Shown piece by piece: positions 8,933-16,888 of a stretch of 48,345 bases of DNA. This DNA is from Terriglobales bacterium (lineage in GTDB: Bacteria; Acidobacteriota; Terriglobia; Bryobacterales; Bryobacteraceae): positions 1-48,345 of the forward strand of contig JAJFUV010000053.1 of assembly GCA_021372245.1 (NCBI GenBank). The letters run 5' to 3'. Position numbers and translations under genes: made by a program. Under the pieces are notes generated by a model. That model searched no databases. It saw nothing but the letters and a program-made list of their open reading frames with translations, and was not told the origin of the DNA. The first letter of the stretch is position 1, and each line of letters starts with the position of its first letter.

Positions 8933-9412
8933 ATGGAAGGCGATCGCAAATACAGACAACGCGGCTATATGGACGTTGACGGAGACCGTCCGCGCGGCGA
9001 AGCCGAGCGGGAACGCCCGCGGCAGCAGGGTCCGCGCCCTCCCATCGATGTTACGGGACCGCGTCTGCCGCGCCTGGTGCAGACGGTGACCGCGGCGCGG
9101 TGTTGGAACTGCGCCACGACGCTGCCGCCCGGGACGGACTTCAAGGCCCTGTGCCCCAAGTGCATGGCCCCACTGCACTGCTGTAAGCAGTGCGCCCACT
9201 TTGAACCCTCCACCCGTTTCCAGTGCCGCAAGCCTATTCCGGCTCGCATCGCGGGCAAGGACCAGGCCAACGAGTGCGAGCTGTTCGCGCCCCGGGTGAC
9301 CGTGGCCCGCGACGTGTTGCCCACCAGCTACTCGCCCGCGGCTTACGTGGATCCGACGCCGCGCAAGCCGAGCGACGCCCGCGCCGCATTCGACAATCTC
9401 TTCAAGAAATAA
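8933..9412 (+). CDS. Cysteine-rich zinc-ribbon protein of unknown function
   Basis: The 159-residue protein has a charged, probably disordered N-terminus of about 50 residues rich in Arg and Pro, then a compact core with nine cysteines: Cys57, 60, 74, 77, 83, 84, 87, 98 and 115. The first four make a CxxC-x13-CxxC zinc ribbon, and the rest form a second cluster ending in NECELFAPR. A short basic tail follows (FDNLFKK). There is no signal peptide, so it is expected to be cytoplasmic. It has a good AGGAG ribosome-binding site and lies 10 bases upstream of an alcohol dehydrogenase. I do not recognise a characterised family; nucleic-acid or protein binding is possible. Confidence 0.8.
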   Translation: MEGDRKYRQRGYMDVDGDRPRGEAERERPRQQGPRPPIDVTGPRLPRLVQTVTAARCWNCATTLPPGTDFKALCPKCMAPLHCCKQCAHFEPSTRFQCRKPIPARIAGKDQANECELFAPRVTVARDVLPTSYSPAAYVDPTPRKPSDARAAFDNLFKK

Positions 9413-9422
9413 GGTCCGCTCC

Positions 9423-10457
9423 ATGCGCATTGCCAGGCTGTTGGCGCCGCGCCGGTTCGAGCTGAGCCAGGGCGAACCGCCGCGCCCGCAAGCCGGCCAG
9501 CTATTGGTGCGCGTCAACTCAGTGGGCGTCTGCGGGTCGGACTTGCACTATTACGCCGAAGGCCGCGTGGGCGACATCGAGTGCGTCTACCCCCAGGTGA
9601 TCGGCCACGAGCCGACCGGCACCGTGGTCGAGGCAGGCCCCGGCGTGACGGGTTGGAACTCAGGCGACCGCGTGGCTCTCGAACCCGCCATCTACTGTTA
9701 CCACTGCGAGTTCTGCCGCCGCGGCCTCCACAATCTCTGCACGAACCTGCGCTTCATGAGCATGCCGCCGGAGCCGGGCTACTTCCGCGATTACGTTACC
9801 GTGCCCGAAACCAATGTCCTGGCGCTTCCGAAGCCGCTGGACCTTGCGGTGGGGACGCTTTTCGAGCCCTTGGCCGTGGCTCTGCACTCGATGAAGTTCG
9901 CGGCCATTTCGACGGGCGAGACCGCCGCTGTCTTCGGCGCCGGTCCCATCGGCCTGTTGACCATCGCGGCGCTGAAGCTGTCCGGCGCGGGGCGCGTTTG
10001 GGCGGTCGAGCCAGTCGCCGCGCGGCGGGAGATGGCGCTCGCGATGGGTGCGGACGCGGTGTTCAATCCCGACAGCGGCGATCCCGTGGCGTGGATTCTC
10101 GGCGAGACGCACCGGCGCGGCGTGGATACGGCTATCGACTGCGCGGCTAAGGGCAACACCATCAACCAGTGCCTGCGCATCGCGCGCATGGCGGGCCGGG
10201 TCGTGATCACCGGCATTCCCTCGGAAGTCCATGTGCCTCTCGAGTTTCACGAGATGCGTCGCAAGGAACTTGCGTACTTCACCGTGCGGCGCTCGAACCA
10301 CGAATCCGAGCTGGCTCTCGACCTTTTGGTTCGCCATCCCAAGCTGTTCGCTCCCCTGGTCACGCACTGCCGGCCCGTGGAGCAAATTGCCGAAGCCTTC
10401 GATATGCTTGAACATTACCGCGACGGCGTCGGCAAGCTGGTGATCAGTTTCGCTTGA
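9423..10457 (+). CDS. Zinc-dependent medium-chain dehydrogenase (sorbitol/threonine dehydrogenase-like)
   Basis: The 344 residues show the zinc MDR family order: catalytic zinc region (VGVCGSDLHYY, then VIGHEPTGTVVEAG), the structural zinc loop with four cysteines (CYHCEFCRRGLHNLC) and the Rossmann motif AVFGAGPIGLLT. The sequence is closest in style to sorbitol/xylitol and L-threonine dehydrogenases, which oxidise a secondary alcohol of a polyol with NAD+. The next gene, an MFS carrier, starts at or just after its stop, so a sugar or polyol uptake-and-oxidation unit is a reasonable inference. Confidence 0.92.
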   Translation: MRIARLLAPRRFELSQGEPPRPQAGQLLVRVNSVGVCGSDLHYYAEGRVGDIECVYPQVIGHEPTGTVVEAGPGVTGWNSGDRVALEPAIYCYHCEFCRRGLHNLCTNLRFMSMPPEPGYFRDYVTVPETNVLALPKPLDLAVGTLFEPLAVALHSMKFAAISTGETAAVFGAGPIGLLTIAALKLSGAGRVWAVEPVAARREMALAMGADAVFNPDSGDPVAWILGETHRRGVDTAIDCAAKGNTINQCLRIARMAGRVVITGIPSEVHVPLEFHEMRRKELAYFTVRRSNHESELALDLLVRHPKLFAPLVTHCRPVEQIAEAFDMLEHYRDGVGKLVISFA

Positions 10458-10507
10458 GCGCGCCTCGGCGCTCCGGCAAATTACGCGCCCGCGGCTCAAG
10501 GAGGCGC

Positions 10508-11806
10508 GTGTCCCTGCTGAGACTCATGGATGGCCGGCTGCGATGGCTCCTGGTTTTCTGGTTGTTCGTATTAAGCGCGGTGGCCTACCTGGACCGCGTC
10601 AACGTCTCGATCGCCGCACACTCGATACAGACGGCCCACCGGCTCTCGAACGTGCAACTGGGCTGGGTATTCAGTGCCTTCGTCGCCGGCTACGCGCTGT
10701 TTCAGGCTCCCGGCGGGCGCCTGGCGGACCGCTTCGGGCCACGCGTGGTGATCGGCTTGGGCGTAGCCTGGTGGAGCGTTTTCACCACGCTGACGGCATT
10801 GGTGCCCGCCGGCGCGGCGTTCTCACTGGCGCTGCTGATCGCTGTGCGATTCCTGCTCGGCGCCGGTGAAGCGGTGATCTATCCGGCGGCGAACCGCATG
10901 GTCGCCAACTGGATTCCCTCGGCGGAGCGCGGCCTGGCCAACGGCGTGATTTTCGCGGGAGTCGGCGTGGGTGCGGGAATCACTCCGCCGCTGATTACCT
11001 ACGTCTTGCTCGAGTGGGGATGGCAGTGGTCATTCTTTGTCTGCGCTTTCCTCGGCCTGGGGGCTTGCCTGGTCTGGTCCCTGCTGGCCGGCGACACTCC
11101 CGCGGCACACCCGTGGATGGGCGCGCGCGAGCTTGCGCACATCCAGGGTGGAATCACGGCCCCCGTCACCGGACCCGGGGCGCCTGCGAAGAACTGGCGC
11201 GCCATCGCCGGCGACCGGAACCTGCTGGTCATCACGGGCAGCTATTTTACGGTCGGTTACGCCGCCTATATTTTCTATACGTGGTTCTTCTCGTATCTGA
11301 CTCGCGTGCGCGGGCTGGACATGAAATCGAGCGCGGCGTATTCGATGCTGCCGTTCCTGGCGATGGCGATCTGCTCTCCACTGGGAGGCTGGGTCTCGGA
11401 CCGCATCGCCAAGCGCCACGGGAAGCGCGCGGGCCGGTGCGGCGTGGCGGCGTTCGGCCTCGGCGTGGGAGCGACGTTTCTGGCTGCCGCGACTCAGGTT
11501 GGCAGTCCGCGGATGGCGTGCCTGGTGCTGGCGGGAGGCGCCGGGACCATTTCCCTGGCGCAGAGTGCTTACTGGGCCGTGACGGCGGACGTCGCCGGCC
11601 GCTCTGCGGGGGCCGCCTCCGGCATCGTAAACATGGGTGCACAAGTGGGTGGAGTGCTGACGGCTTTGTTGACACCCTGGATCGCGGACCGCTTCGGCTG
11701 GACGGCTTCCTTCCTTGTCGCGGCGACACTCTGTTTGTTTGGCGCCCTGGCCTGGTTTGCCGTGGACCCGTACGCCAGCTTCGACGATTCTGCTGAAATG
11801 GATTGA
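10508..11806 (+). CDS. MFS transporter, anion:cation symporter (ACS)-like family
   Basis: The protein has about 12 hydrophobic segments and the MFS signatures YLDRVNVSIA in the first helix region, GGRLADRFGPRVVIG after helix 2 and GAGEAVIYPAANRM near helix 4, as in the ACS family of sugar-acid and organic-anion carriers (glucarate, hexuronate, tartrate). The start is uncertain: a TTG at 10454 overlaps the dehydrogenase stop, a GTG at 10508 follows an AAGGAGG site closely, and an ATG lies at 10526. I use 10508. It is followed after one base by the M81-like gene, so transport and intracellular processing may be linked. Confidence 0.88.
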   Translation: MSLLRLMDGRLRWLLVFWLFVLSAVAYLDRVNVSIAAHSIQTAHRLSNVQLGWVFSAFVAGYALFQAPGGRLADRFGPRVVIGLGVAWWSVFTTLTALVPAGAAFSLALLIAVRFLLGAGEAVIYPAANRMVANWIPSAERGLANGVIFAGVGVGAGITPPLITYVLLEWGWQWSFFVCAFLGLGACLVWSLLAGDTPAAHPWMGARELAHIQGGITAPVTGPGAPAKNWRAIAGDRNLLVITGSYFTVGYAAYIFYTWFFSYLTRVRGLDMKSSAAYSMLPFLAMAICSPLGGWVSDRIAKRHGKRAGRCGVAAFGLGVGATFLAAATQVGSPRMACLVLAGGAGTISLAQSAYWAVTADVAGRSAGAASGIVNMGAQVGGVLTALLTPWIADRFGWTASFLVAATLCLFGALAWFAVDPYASFDDSAEMD

Positions 11807-11807
11807 T

Positions 11808-13274
11808 ATGGACACCTCGAAGCCGCGTGTCGCCATCGCCGGTATTCTTCATGAATCGAACAGCTTCTTCCGGCGTCCCACCCGGCTGACCGATTTCGAT
11901 ATTTCCCGCGGCGATCAGGTCCCTGCGGCGTATGCTGCCGGCGCCAGCGAGATAGCGGGCTTTCTCGATGGTGCCCGGAAGTTCGGATTCGAAGTCGTTC
12001 CGGTGTTGGTCGCCTGGGCCACCCCCGGCGGGCCCGTCGAGACGCAGGCGTTCGAAGCGCTCACTACGGAACTCATCGGGACATTGAAGGCGCAGCCGCA
12101 CTTGGATGGCCTGCTGCTCGCGCTGCATGGCGCCATGGTGAGCGACGAGTTTCCCCACGCGGATGCGGAAATCGCACGCCGCGTGCGCGAGGCCGTGGGC
12201 CCGGGCTTCCCCGTTGTCGTCACGCACGATTTCCATGGCAACGTGGCGCCGGACATGATCCGGTACACCGACGTCCTGCTGAGCTACAAAACGAATCCGC
12301 ACATTGACCAGCACGAGTGCGGCACCAAGGCCGCCCGCATCCTCCATCAGATCCTCACGGGCAGGGCGCGGCCAGTGCAGGCCATTGCCAAACCGGCGCT
12401 GCTTTACAACATCCGCTTTCAGAACACGAACCTCGAACCGCTGCGCTCGATTGTGGACGAAAGCCGGATGCTGGAAAGGGACCCGCGGGTCCTAACCGTC
12501 TCCGTGCTGGGCGGATATCAGTACGCCGACACGCCGGCCATGGGAGCGAGCGTAGTCGTTGTTACCGACAACGAGCCCGATCTTGCCCGTGCTGAAGCCG
12601 ACCGCCTGGGGCGGATGCTGTGGGACACCCGCGACCGCTTGCGACTGGATCTTCCGGATGCCGCTGCCGCCGTACGGCAAGCCTGTGCCTCCAGCTAATT
12701 CCCCGTGGTACTGGTCGATATGGGCGACAACATCGGCGGCGGTTCGGCGGGGGATTCCACCTTCTTGCTGGCCGAGTTGCTCGCGCAGAAAGCGCAAGGG
12801 TGGGTGATGGTTCTCGCCGACCCCGGCGCCGTAGGCGAAGCCATTCGTGCCGGTGTGGGCAACTTCTTCGAGGGGATGGTGGGCGGCAAGACCGATGACA
12901 TGCACGGCGAGAGTATCACGGTCCGTGGCCGCGTCAAGGCCGTCTATGACGGAAAGTTCATCGAGGCCGAAGTGCGCCACGGTGGCGCGCGTTACTACGA
13001 CCAGGGCTTGTCGGCGCTGATCGAAGTGGATGGCGGCACCCGCGATTTCCCGAACCTTCTGTTACTCACTTCCAACCGCCAGCCGCCATACAGCCTGCGT
13101 CAACTGGAGAGCTGCGGCATCGATTCGCGCAGGCAGAAGATTCTGGTGGTGAAAGCGGCCATCGCCTTCCGTGCCGCTTATGAGCCCGTTGCCCGGCGCA
13201 TCATCGAGGTGGACACGCCCGGTGCCACGGCGGTGAATCCGGCGCGCTTCAACTACCGTTACGCGCACCTGTAG
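11808..13274 (+). pseudogene. M81 family metallopeptidase (MlrC-like) interrupted by an in-frame TAA
   Basis: Read through the stop, this is one 488-codon frame with the full architecture of the M81/MlrC family. The N-terminal peptidase-like domain (AGILHESNSFF, LLLALHGAMVSDE, VTHDFHGN, HIDQHECGTK) ends at 12695. After TAA (12696-12698) the same frame continues directly into the C-terminal domain (VVLVDMGDNIGGG, then SAGDSTFLL). The halves are 296 residues (11808-12698) and 189 residues if the second begins at GTG 12705, which has no ribosome-binding site. MlrC-type proteins cleave linear microcystin or act on unknown small molecules; the natural role here is unknown. The stop may be a recent nonsense mutation, an assembly error, or read-through. 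The gene follows the MFS carrier by one base. Confidence 0.8.
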
Positions 13275-13394
13275 GGGCGGTATATATGCCGCCCTTGCGG
13301 TGGAACGGGCGAAGGTGTGTAGGGGCGGGATATATCCCGCCCTTGCGGTGGAACGGGCGAAGGTGTGTAGGGGCGGGATATATCCCGCCCCTAC
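13271..13394. repeat. 48-bp tandem repeat based on a 28-bp palindrome
   Basis: Two full 48-bp units (13271-13318 and 13319-13366) and a third partial unit (13367-13394) follow without gaps. The last is a perfect 28-bp palindrome starting GTAGGGGCGGGATATA. In the first unit the stem reads GGGCGG-TATATAT-GCCGCCC; two bases differ and still allow a T-G wobble pair. The TAG stop codon of the upstream gene (13272-13274) and that of the convergent YdjC-like gene (13391-13393) both lie in the GTAGGGG ends of the element. Similar REP-like GTAGGGGCGGG elements are common in other genomes. It may also act as a bidirectional terminator. Confidence 0.9.
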
Positions 13395-14167
13395 GCCACC
13401 CGGTAGCTGGTCAATTCGACGCCTGCCCGCGCCAGCGCTTCGCGGACTTCGGTTGAAACAAGCGCGTTCAATTCCCTTTCGCGGCTCTCCTTGAGCCGCG
13501 TCCGCGCTGCGCGCAACTCGTCGGTGCAGTAGCCCGGATGGCACATGAACTCTGTCACGCCGACGGGGAGCCTTTCGATCAGTCCGGCGAGATCCGCCGT
13601 CCCGAACGTCCCCGTCATGCCGAATCCGGCGAAGCGGTCAGTGACCTTGATACCCTTCGCCGCGACCTTGCGGCGGAAGTCTGGCGCCAACAGCCTGAGC
13701 GCGCGAACCTTCCAGGATTCTCCGGCCGCCGGGTAATCGAACGGCGCCCGTACCCATGCTACGCCGAACTCCCGTGCCACGCGCAGCACGGCATCGAGGA
13801 CGCCGGGCCACAGGTGCGTGTGCTTGTGTGTGTCCAGATGCGTAGGCGCAATACCGGCGGCGGTGATGCGGCCTAGTTGCGCGGCAAACTCCTCGTAAGC
13901 ATGGACTCGACCGAGAGCCAGCTCCTTGAGCAGTGCGGTCACCGTCGGCGGCTGCCCCGGCCCTCCGACCAGGGTAAGGTGCGCCCCCACGTCGAGCGAT
14001 GGCGTTGCCCGAGCCAACTCTACGGCATCTTCAAAAGCCGCGCCGTTCGCCATCAAGGTGGTAGACGTGAGGATCCCGCGCCGGTGCGCATCGATGATGC
14101 CGCGGTTCACGTCACGAGTAAAGCCGAAGTCGTCGGCGTTGACAATGAGACGCCTGGAGGCGCTCAA
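13391..14167 (-). CDS. ChbG/YdjC (HpnK-like) carbohydrate deacetylase
   Basis: The 258-residue protein has the YdjC/ChbG fold motifs: LIVNADDFGFT (the metal-binding Asp pair), LDVGAHLTLVGG, and THLDTHKHTHLWPG with its metal His residues. Characterised members remove acetyl groups from N-acetylated chito-oligosaccharides, and the HpnK subgroup sits in hopanoid gene clusters. Here the start overlaps the stop of mlaD by 4 bases, so it is translated as part of an MCE lipid-transport operon. That points to an envelope glycolipid or polysaccharide substrate. Its TAG stop lies inside the palindromic repeat downstream. Confidence 0.9.
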   Translation of the reverse strand: MSASRRLIVNADDFGFTRDVNRGIIDAHRRGILTSTTLMANGAAFEDAVELARATPSLDVGAHLTLVGGPGQPPTVTALLKELALGRVHAYEEFAAQLGRITAAGIAPTHLDTHKHTHLWPGVLDAVLRVAREFGVAWVRAPFDYPAAGESWKVRALRLLAPDFRRKVAAKGIKVTDRFAGFGMTGTFGTADLAGLIERLPVGVTEFMCHPGYCTDELRAARTRLKESRERELNALVSTEVREALARAGVELTSYRVA

Positions 14168-15237
14168 AACAGCGCCACCTTGATGCGCAGGAACTTCTTC
14201 GGGTTGGCCCGGAAGTCCTTCATGAAAGAGTGCATTTCCTGCGTCGCCCCGTTCAGCGATTCGTACAACTGCGGATTCACAAGCAACTGGCCCATGGTGC
14301 CCTGGCCAGAGTTTAGCTTCTCAAGCGTGGTGTCCAGCCGGGCCACCGCGCTCTCCAGTTCGCGATGCAGTTTCTCATCTTTGAGGAATTTGCCCGCGGT
14401 ACCCTTGCCCGCGTTCAGGTCCTCCATGATGCGGCGCATTTCGGCTACGCTCTTGCGGGCATCGTCGTACAGGGAGGGATCGCGAATCAGCTTGCCGGCA
14501 GTGCCGCGTCCTTCCTGCACATCCTGCAGCAGGTCGTCGACACGTGCGACAGAACTGCGAAGCTCCTCGTACAAGCGCTCGTCGTAAAGCAGCCGGCCAA
14601 TGGTGCCCCGGCCGCTGCCAACCGCTTCCGCCACCTTCTGGGTCTCGGCGATGGTGGCCGTCAGGCGGTTGTAAAATTCGTCGTCGACCAGAAACTTGCC
14701 GATGGTGCCCTTACCCGCTTCCACCTGGGAGACGATCGCGTCGATGCGCTTCAGCAGTCCTTGTGCTGAAACCATCACGTTGTAACCGGACGCCACCACT
14801 TCGTCGAACTCGCGCGTGTCGAGGCTGCGGACTTCTCCGCCGTTCTTTACCGTTACGGGACTGTGGCCCATGCGGATATTGATGTACTTGGTGCCCAGCA
14901 CGTTCTCGGCGCTGATGGCGGCCACGGAATCCACCGGAATCGACCTGAGCCGCTCGGGTTCGACCTCCATCTGGACCCGCACAATACGTTGCGGAGTGCT
15001 CAAGCCGGACAGCTCCACTTTGCTTACATTGCCGATCAAGAGGCCATTCAAGCGCACGGGCGATCCTTTTGCGAGGGCAGCCGAATCGTCCATGTACGTG
15101 TACAGGATCGCCGGATGGGCGAAGAACTTCTTGCTCCCCGTCAGATAAAAGATGAGAACGCCCAGGATCACCATGGCGGCGATCGCCATGATCCCGACCT
15201 TCATTTTCGCCCAACTGACTTTCTTCGCCGATGGCAT
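14164..15237 (-). CDS. mlaD: MCE/MlaD-family lipid transport protein with a 34-residue repeat tail
   Basis: The 357 residues begin with a short cytoplasmic segment and one membrane helix (about 13-33). A single MCE domain follows (about 40-130, with AKGSPVRLNGLLIGNV and ENVLGTKYINIRMG). The C-terminal 190 residues contain five repeats with a GxGTxGxLL core, whose first Gly falls at 175, 209, 243, 277 and 311, an exact 34-residue spacing. The repeats look helical and likely extend the periplasmic tunnel or needle made by MCE oligomers. MlaD-type proteins bind phospholipids and work with the MlaE permease and MlaF ATPase. The start lies 3 bases after mlaF. Confidence 0.93.
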   Translation of the reverse strand: MPSAKKVSWAKMKVGIMAIAAMVILGVLIFYLTGSKKFFAHPAILYTYMDDSAALAKGSPVRLNGLLIGNVSKVELSGLSTPQRIVRVQMEVEPERLRSIPVDSVAAISAENVLGTKYINIRMGHSPVTVKNGGEVRSLDTREFDEVVASGYNVMVSAQGLLKRIDAIVSQVEAGKGTIGKFLVDDEFYNRLTATIAETQKVAEAVGSGRGTIGRLLYDERLYEELRSSVARVDDLLQDVQEGRGTAGKLIRDPSLYDDARKSVAEMRRIMEDLNAGKGTAGKFLKDEKLHRELESAVARLDTTLEKLNSGQGTMGQLLVNPQLYESLNGATQEMHSFMKDFRANPKKFLRIKVALF

Positions 15238-15240
15238 AGA

Positions 15241-16068
15241 TCAATGCTCCGATCGTTTCACGAACTTCGACACGTATGGGTCTCTCACACTTTCCAGTTC
15301 GTCTTGCGTGCCTTCGAACACCAGGCGGCCTTCGCGCAGCACCATGAACACGGTGCTTTGAAACGCGCGGTCTCCATCCGATCCGGTGGGTTCCGCCTGC
15401 CCGGTGCGCGGGTTGTAGACATAGTTTGCCATCATGTCACCGTCTTGATAGCGGTGCGTCACGATCATGCAGGTGGTTCGTTTGAGATCGCGCTGCTTCA
15501 GGATCAAAGCCATGATGGTGTAAGACGTAATGGGATCCAATCCCGCGGTGGGCGAATCGTAGAGCACCAGCGGGGGTTCGGTGACCACGGCCCGCGCGAT
15601 GCCCACCCTCCGCCGCATGCCTCCGCTGAGTTCGCTGGGAAACTTGTCGAGCGTATGCTCAAGTTCCACGAAGCTCAACGACTCTTCCACCTTGGGCCTC
15701 ACCTCTTCCGGCGGGCAATGCAGCACGCGCTGGTTGAGCAGTGGATAGGCGACGTTCTCTTCAATGGTCAACGAATCGAACAACCCACCCTCCTGAAACA
15801 CCATGCCGATCCGGCTGCGCAGGTCGAACAATTCCCGCTCGCCCAGCTTCCGCAGATCCTGCCCGAACACGGATACGGAGCCGGAATCCGGTTTCACCAG
15901 GCCCAGCGCCACTTTCAGCAGCACCGTCTTGCCGCTGCCCGCCGCGCCCAAAAGGATGCGCGACTGCCCCGGCCAGACCTCGAAGGAAATCGAGTCCAGA
16001 ACCAGTTGGTCGTCGAAGCGCAGCGAGACGTTTTCGAATTTTACGACGGGCTGTCGGACTGTCTCCAT
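15241..16068 (-). CDS. mlaF: MCE-system ABC transporter ATPase (MlaF-like) with altered Walker B
   Basis: The 275-residue ATPase has a Walker A motif GAAGSGKT (41-48), a Q-loop in GMVFQEGGLF, the signature LSGGMRRRVGIARA (147-160), a D-loop GLDP and an H-loop in IVTHRYQDG. The Walker B region reads LVLYDSPTAGLDP: Asp171 is present but the next residue, normally the catalytic Glu, is Ser172 (codon TCG at 15553-15555). MlaF powers lipid movement by MlaE/MlaD at the inner membrane. The substitution could slow ATP hydrolysis or be a lineage feature. It lies 9 bases after mlaE and 3 before mlaD. Confidence 0.92.
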   Translation of the reverse strand: METVRQPVVKFENVSLRFDDQLVLDSISFEVWPGQSRILLGAAGSGKTVLLKVALGLVKPDSGSVSVFGQDLRKLGERELFDLRSRIGMVFQEGGLFDSLTIEENVAYPLLNQRVLHCPPEEVRPKVEESLSFVELEHTLDKFPSELSGGMRRRVGIARAVVTEPPLVLYDSPTAGLDPITSYTIMALILKQRDLKRTTCMIVTHRYQDGDMMANYVYNPRTGQAEPTGSDGDRAFQSTVFMVLREGRLVFEGTQDELESVRDPYVSKFVKRSEH

Positions 16069-16077
16069 GTTGACAGG

Positions 16078-16833
16078 TCACAGGCTCACGAAGATCCGGG
16101 TAATGAAAAACGTTGCCACGAAAATCCACACGCTTGCCACCACCACGGCCTGCGTGGTCGCGCGGCCAACACCCTGCGTGCCGCCCGTGGTGCGCATGCC
16201 GTAGAAACAGCCGACCAGGGAGATAATGAAGGCGAACACGAACGGCTTCACCAGCCCTTGCGTGATGTCGTTGTATTCAAGCGATTGGTAGACGTTGTTC
16301 CAATATTGCGGCGGAGTGAGGTTCAACAGGAAGTAGGCGATGAGGAACCCGCCGAAGATACCCACGAAGTCCGCGATGATGGTCAGAAGCGGCAGCACGA
16401 TGCAGGTGGCGATCATCCGCGGAGTTACTAACTTCTGGACCGGATCGGTTCCCAGCGCGCGCATCGCGTCGATCTGCTCGGTCACCTTCATCGATCCCAG
16501 TTCGCTCGCCATGCCCGAGGAATTGCGGCCGGCCACCACAACCGCGGTCAACACCGGACCCAATTCGCGCACCAGCGTGATGGCCACGATCTGGCCGGTC
16601 TGGCCCACCGCGCCGTAAGTCTGCAGCGCGCGGGACATCTGCAAGCCCATGACGGCGCCGCTGAAGAAGCCCGTCAGGACGACGATGGGGAGGCTGCCTA
16701 CACCAATCGTATCCATCTGCAACACGATGTCGTCCACGTAATGCGGCGAACGAAAGACGTTGCGAAGAGCCCGGAAGGCGAGGCCGTAAAACTCCTGAGT
16801 TGCAAGGATCGGCGGTTTCAGCAGATCGAACAA
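16078..16833 (-). CDS. mlaE: MCE-system ABC transporter permease (MlaE/YrbE family)
   Basis: The 251-residue integral membrane protein has an amphipathic N-terminal helix, about five to six membrane segments and the MlaE signatures FTGFFSGAV-like (VLTGFFSGAVMGLQ), VRELGPVLTAVVVAGRNSSG and the EQIDAMRALGTDP loop that contacts the ATPase. It is the first gene of the leftward mlaE-mlaF-mlaD-deacetylase operon. Only 55 bases separate it from the divergent S58 peptidase gene, so the promoters of both must lie there. The outer components (an MlaA- or MlaC-like protein) are not in the window. Confidence 0.95.
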   Translation of the reverse strand: MFDLLKPPILATQEFYGLAFRALRNVFRSPHYVDDIVLQMDTIGVGSLPIVVLTGFFSGAVMGLQMSRALQTYGAVGQTGQIVAITLVRELGPVLTAVVVAGRNSSGMASELGSMKVTEQIDAMRALGTDPVQKLVTPRMIATCIVLPLLTIIADFVGIFGGFLIAYFLLNLTPPQYWNNVYQSLEYNDITQGLVKPFVFAFIISLVGCFYGMRTTGGTQGVGRATTQAVVVASVWIFVATFFITRIFVSL

Positions 16834-16873
16834 ACCGTTTTCACCTCTGAATCACGATGCTACCATACAACGT

Positions 16874-16886
16874 AAAACCGGGTTTT
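16874..16886. promoter_or_regulatory. Short palindrome before the S58 peptidase start
   Basis: AAAACC and GGTTTT flank a single G, two bases before the ATG at 16889, in the 55-bp divergent space between mlaE and the peptidase gene. It could be an operator or a small hairpin that affects translation. The evidence is only symmetry and location. Confidence 0.3.
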
Positions 16887-16888
16887 CC

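Noticed and set aside
13271..13394. CRISPR array
   Set aside because: The 48-bp units are nearly identical throughout, with no variable spacers, and no cas genes are present.
14863..16431. 522-codon frame opposite mlaD, mlaF and part of mlaE
   Set aside because: It crosses three real genes and reads as a shadow.
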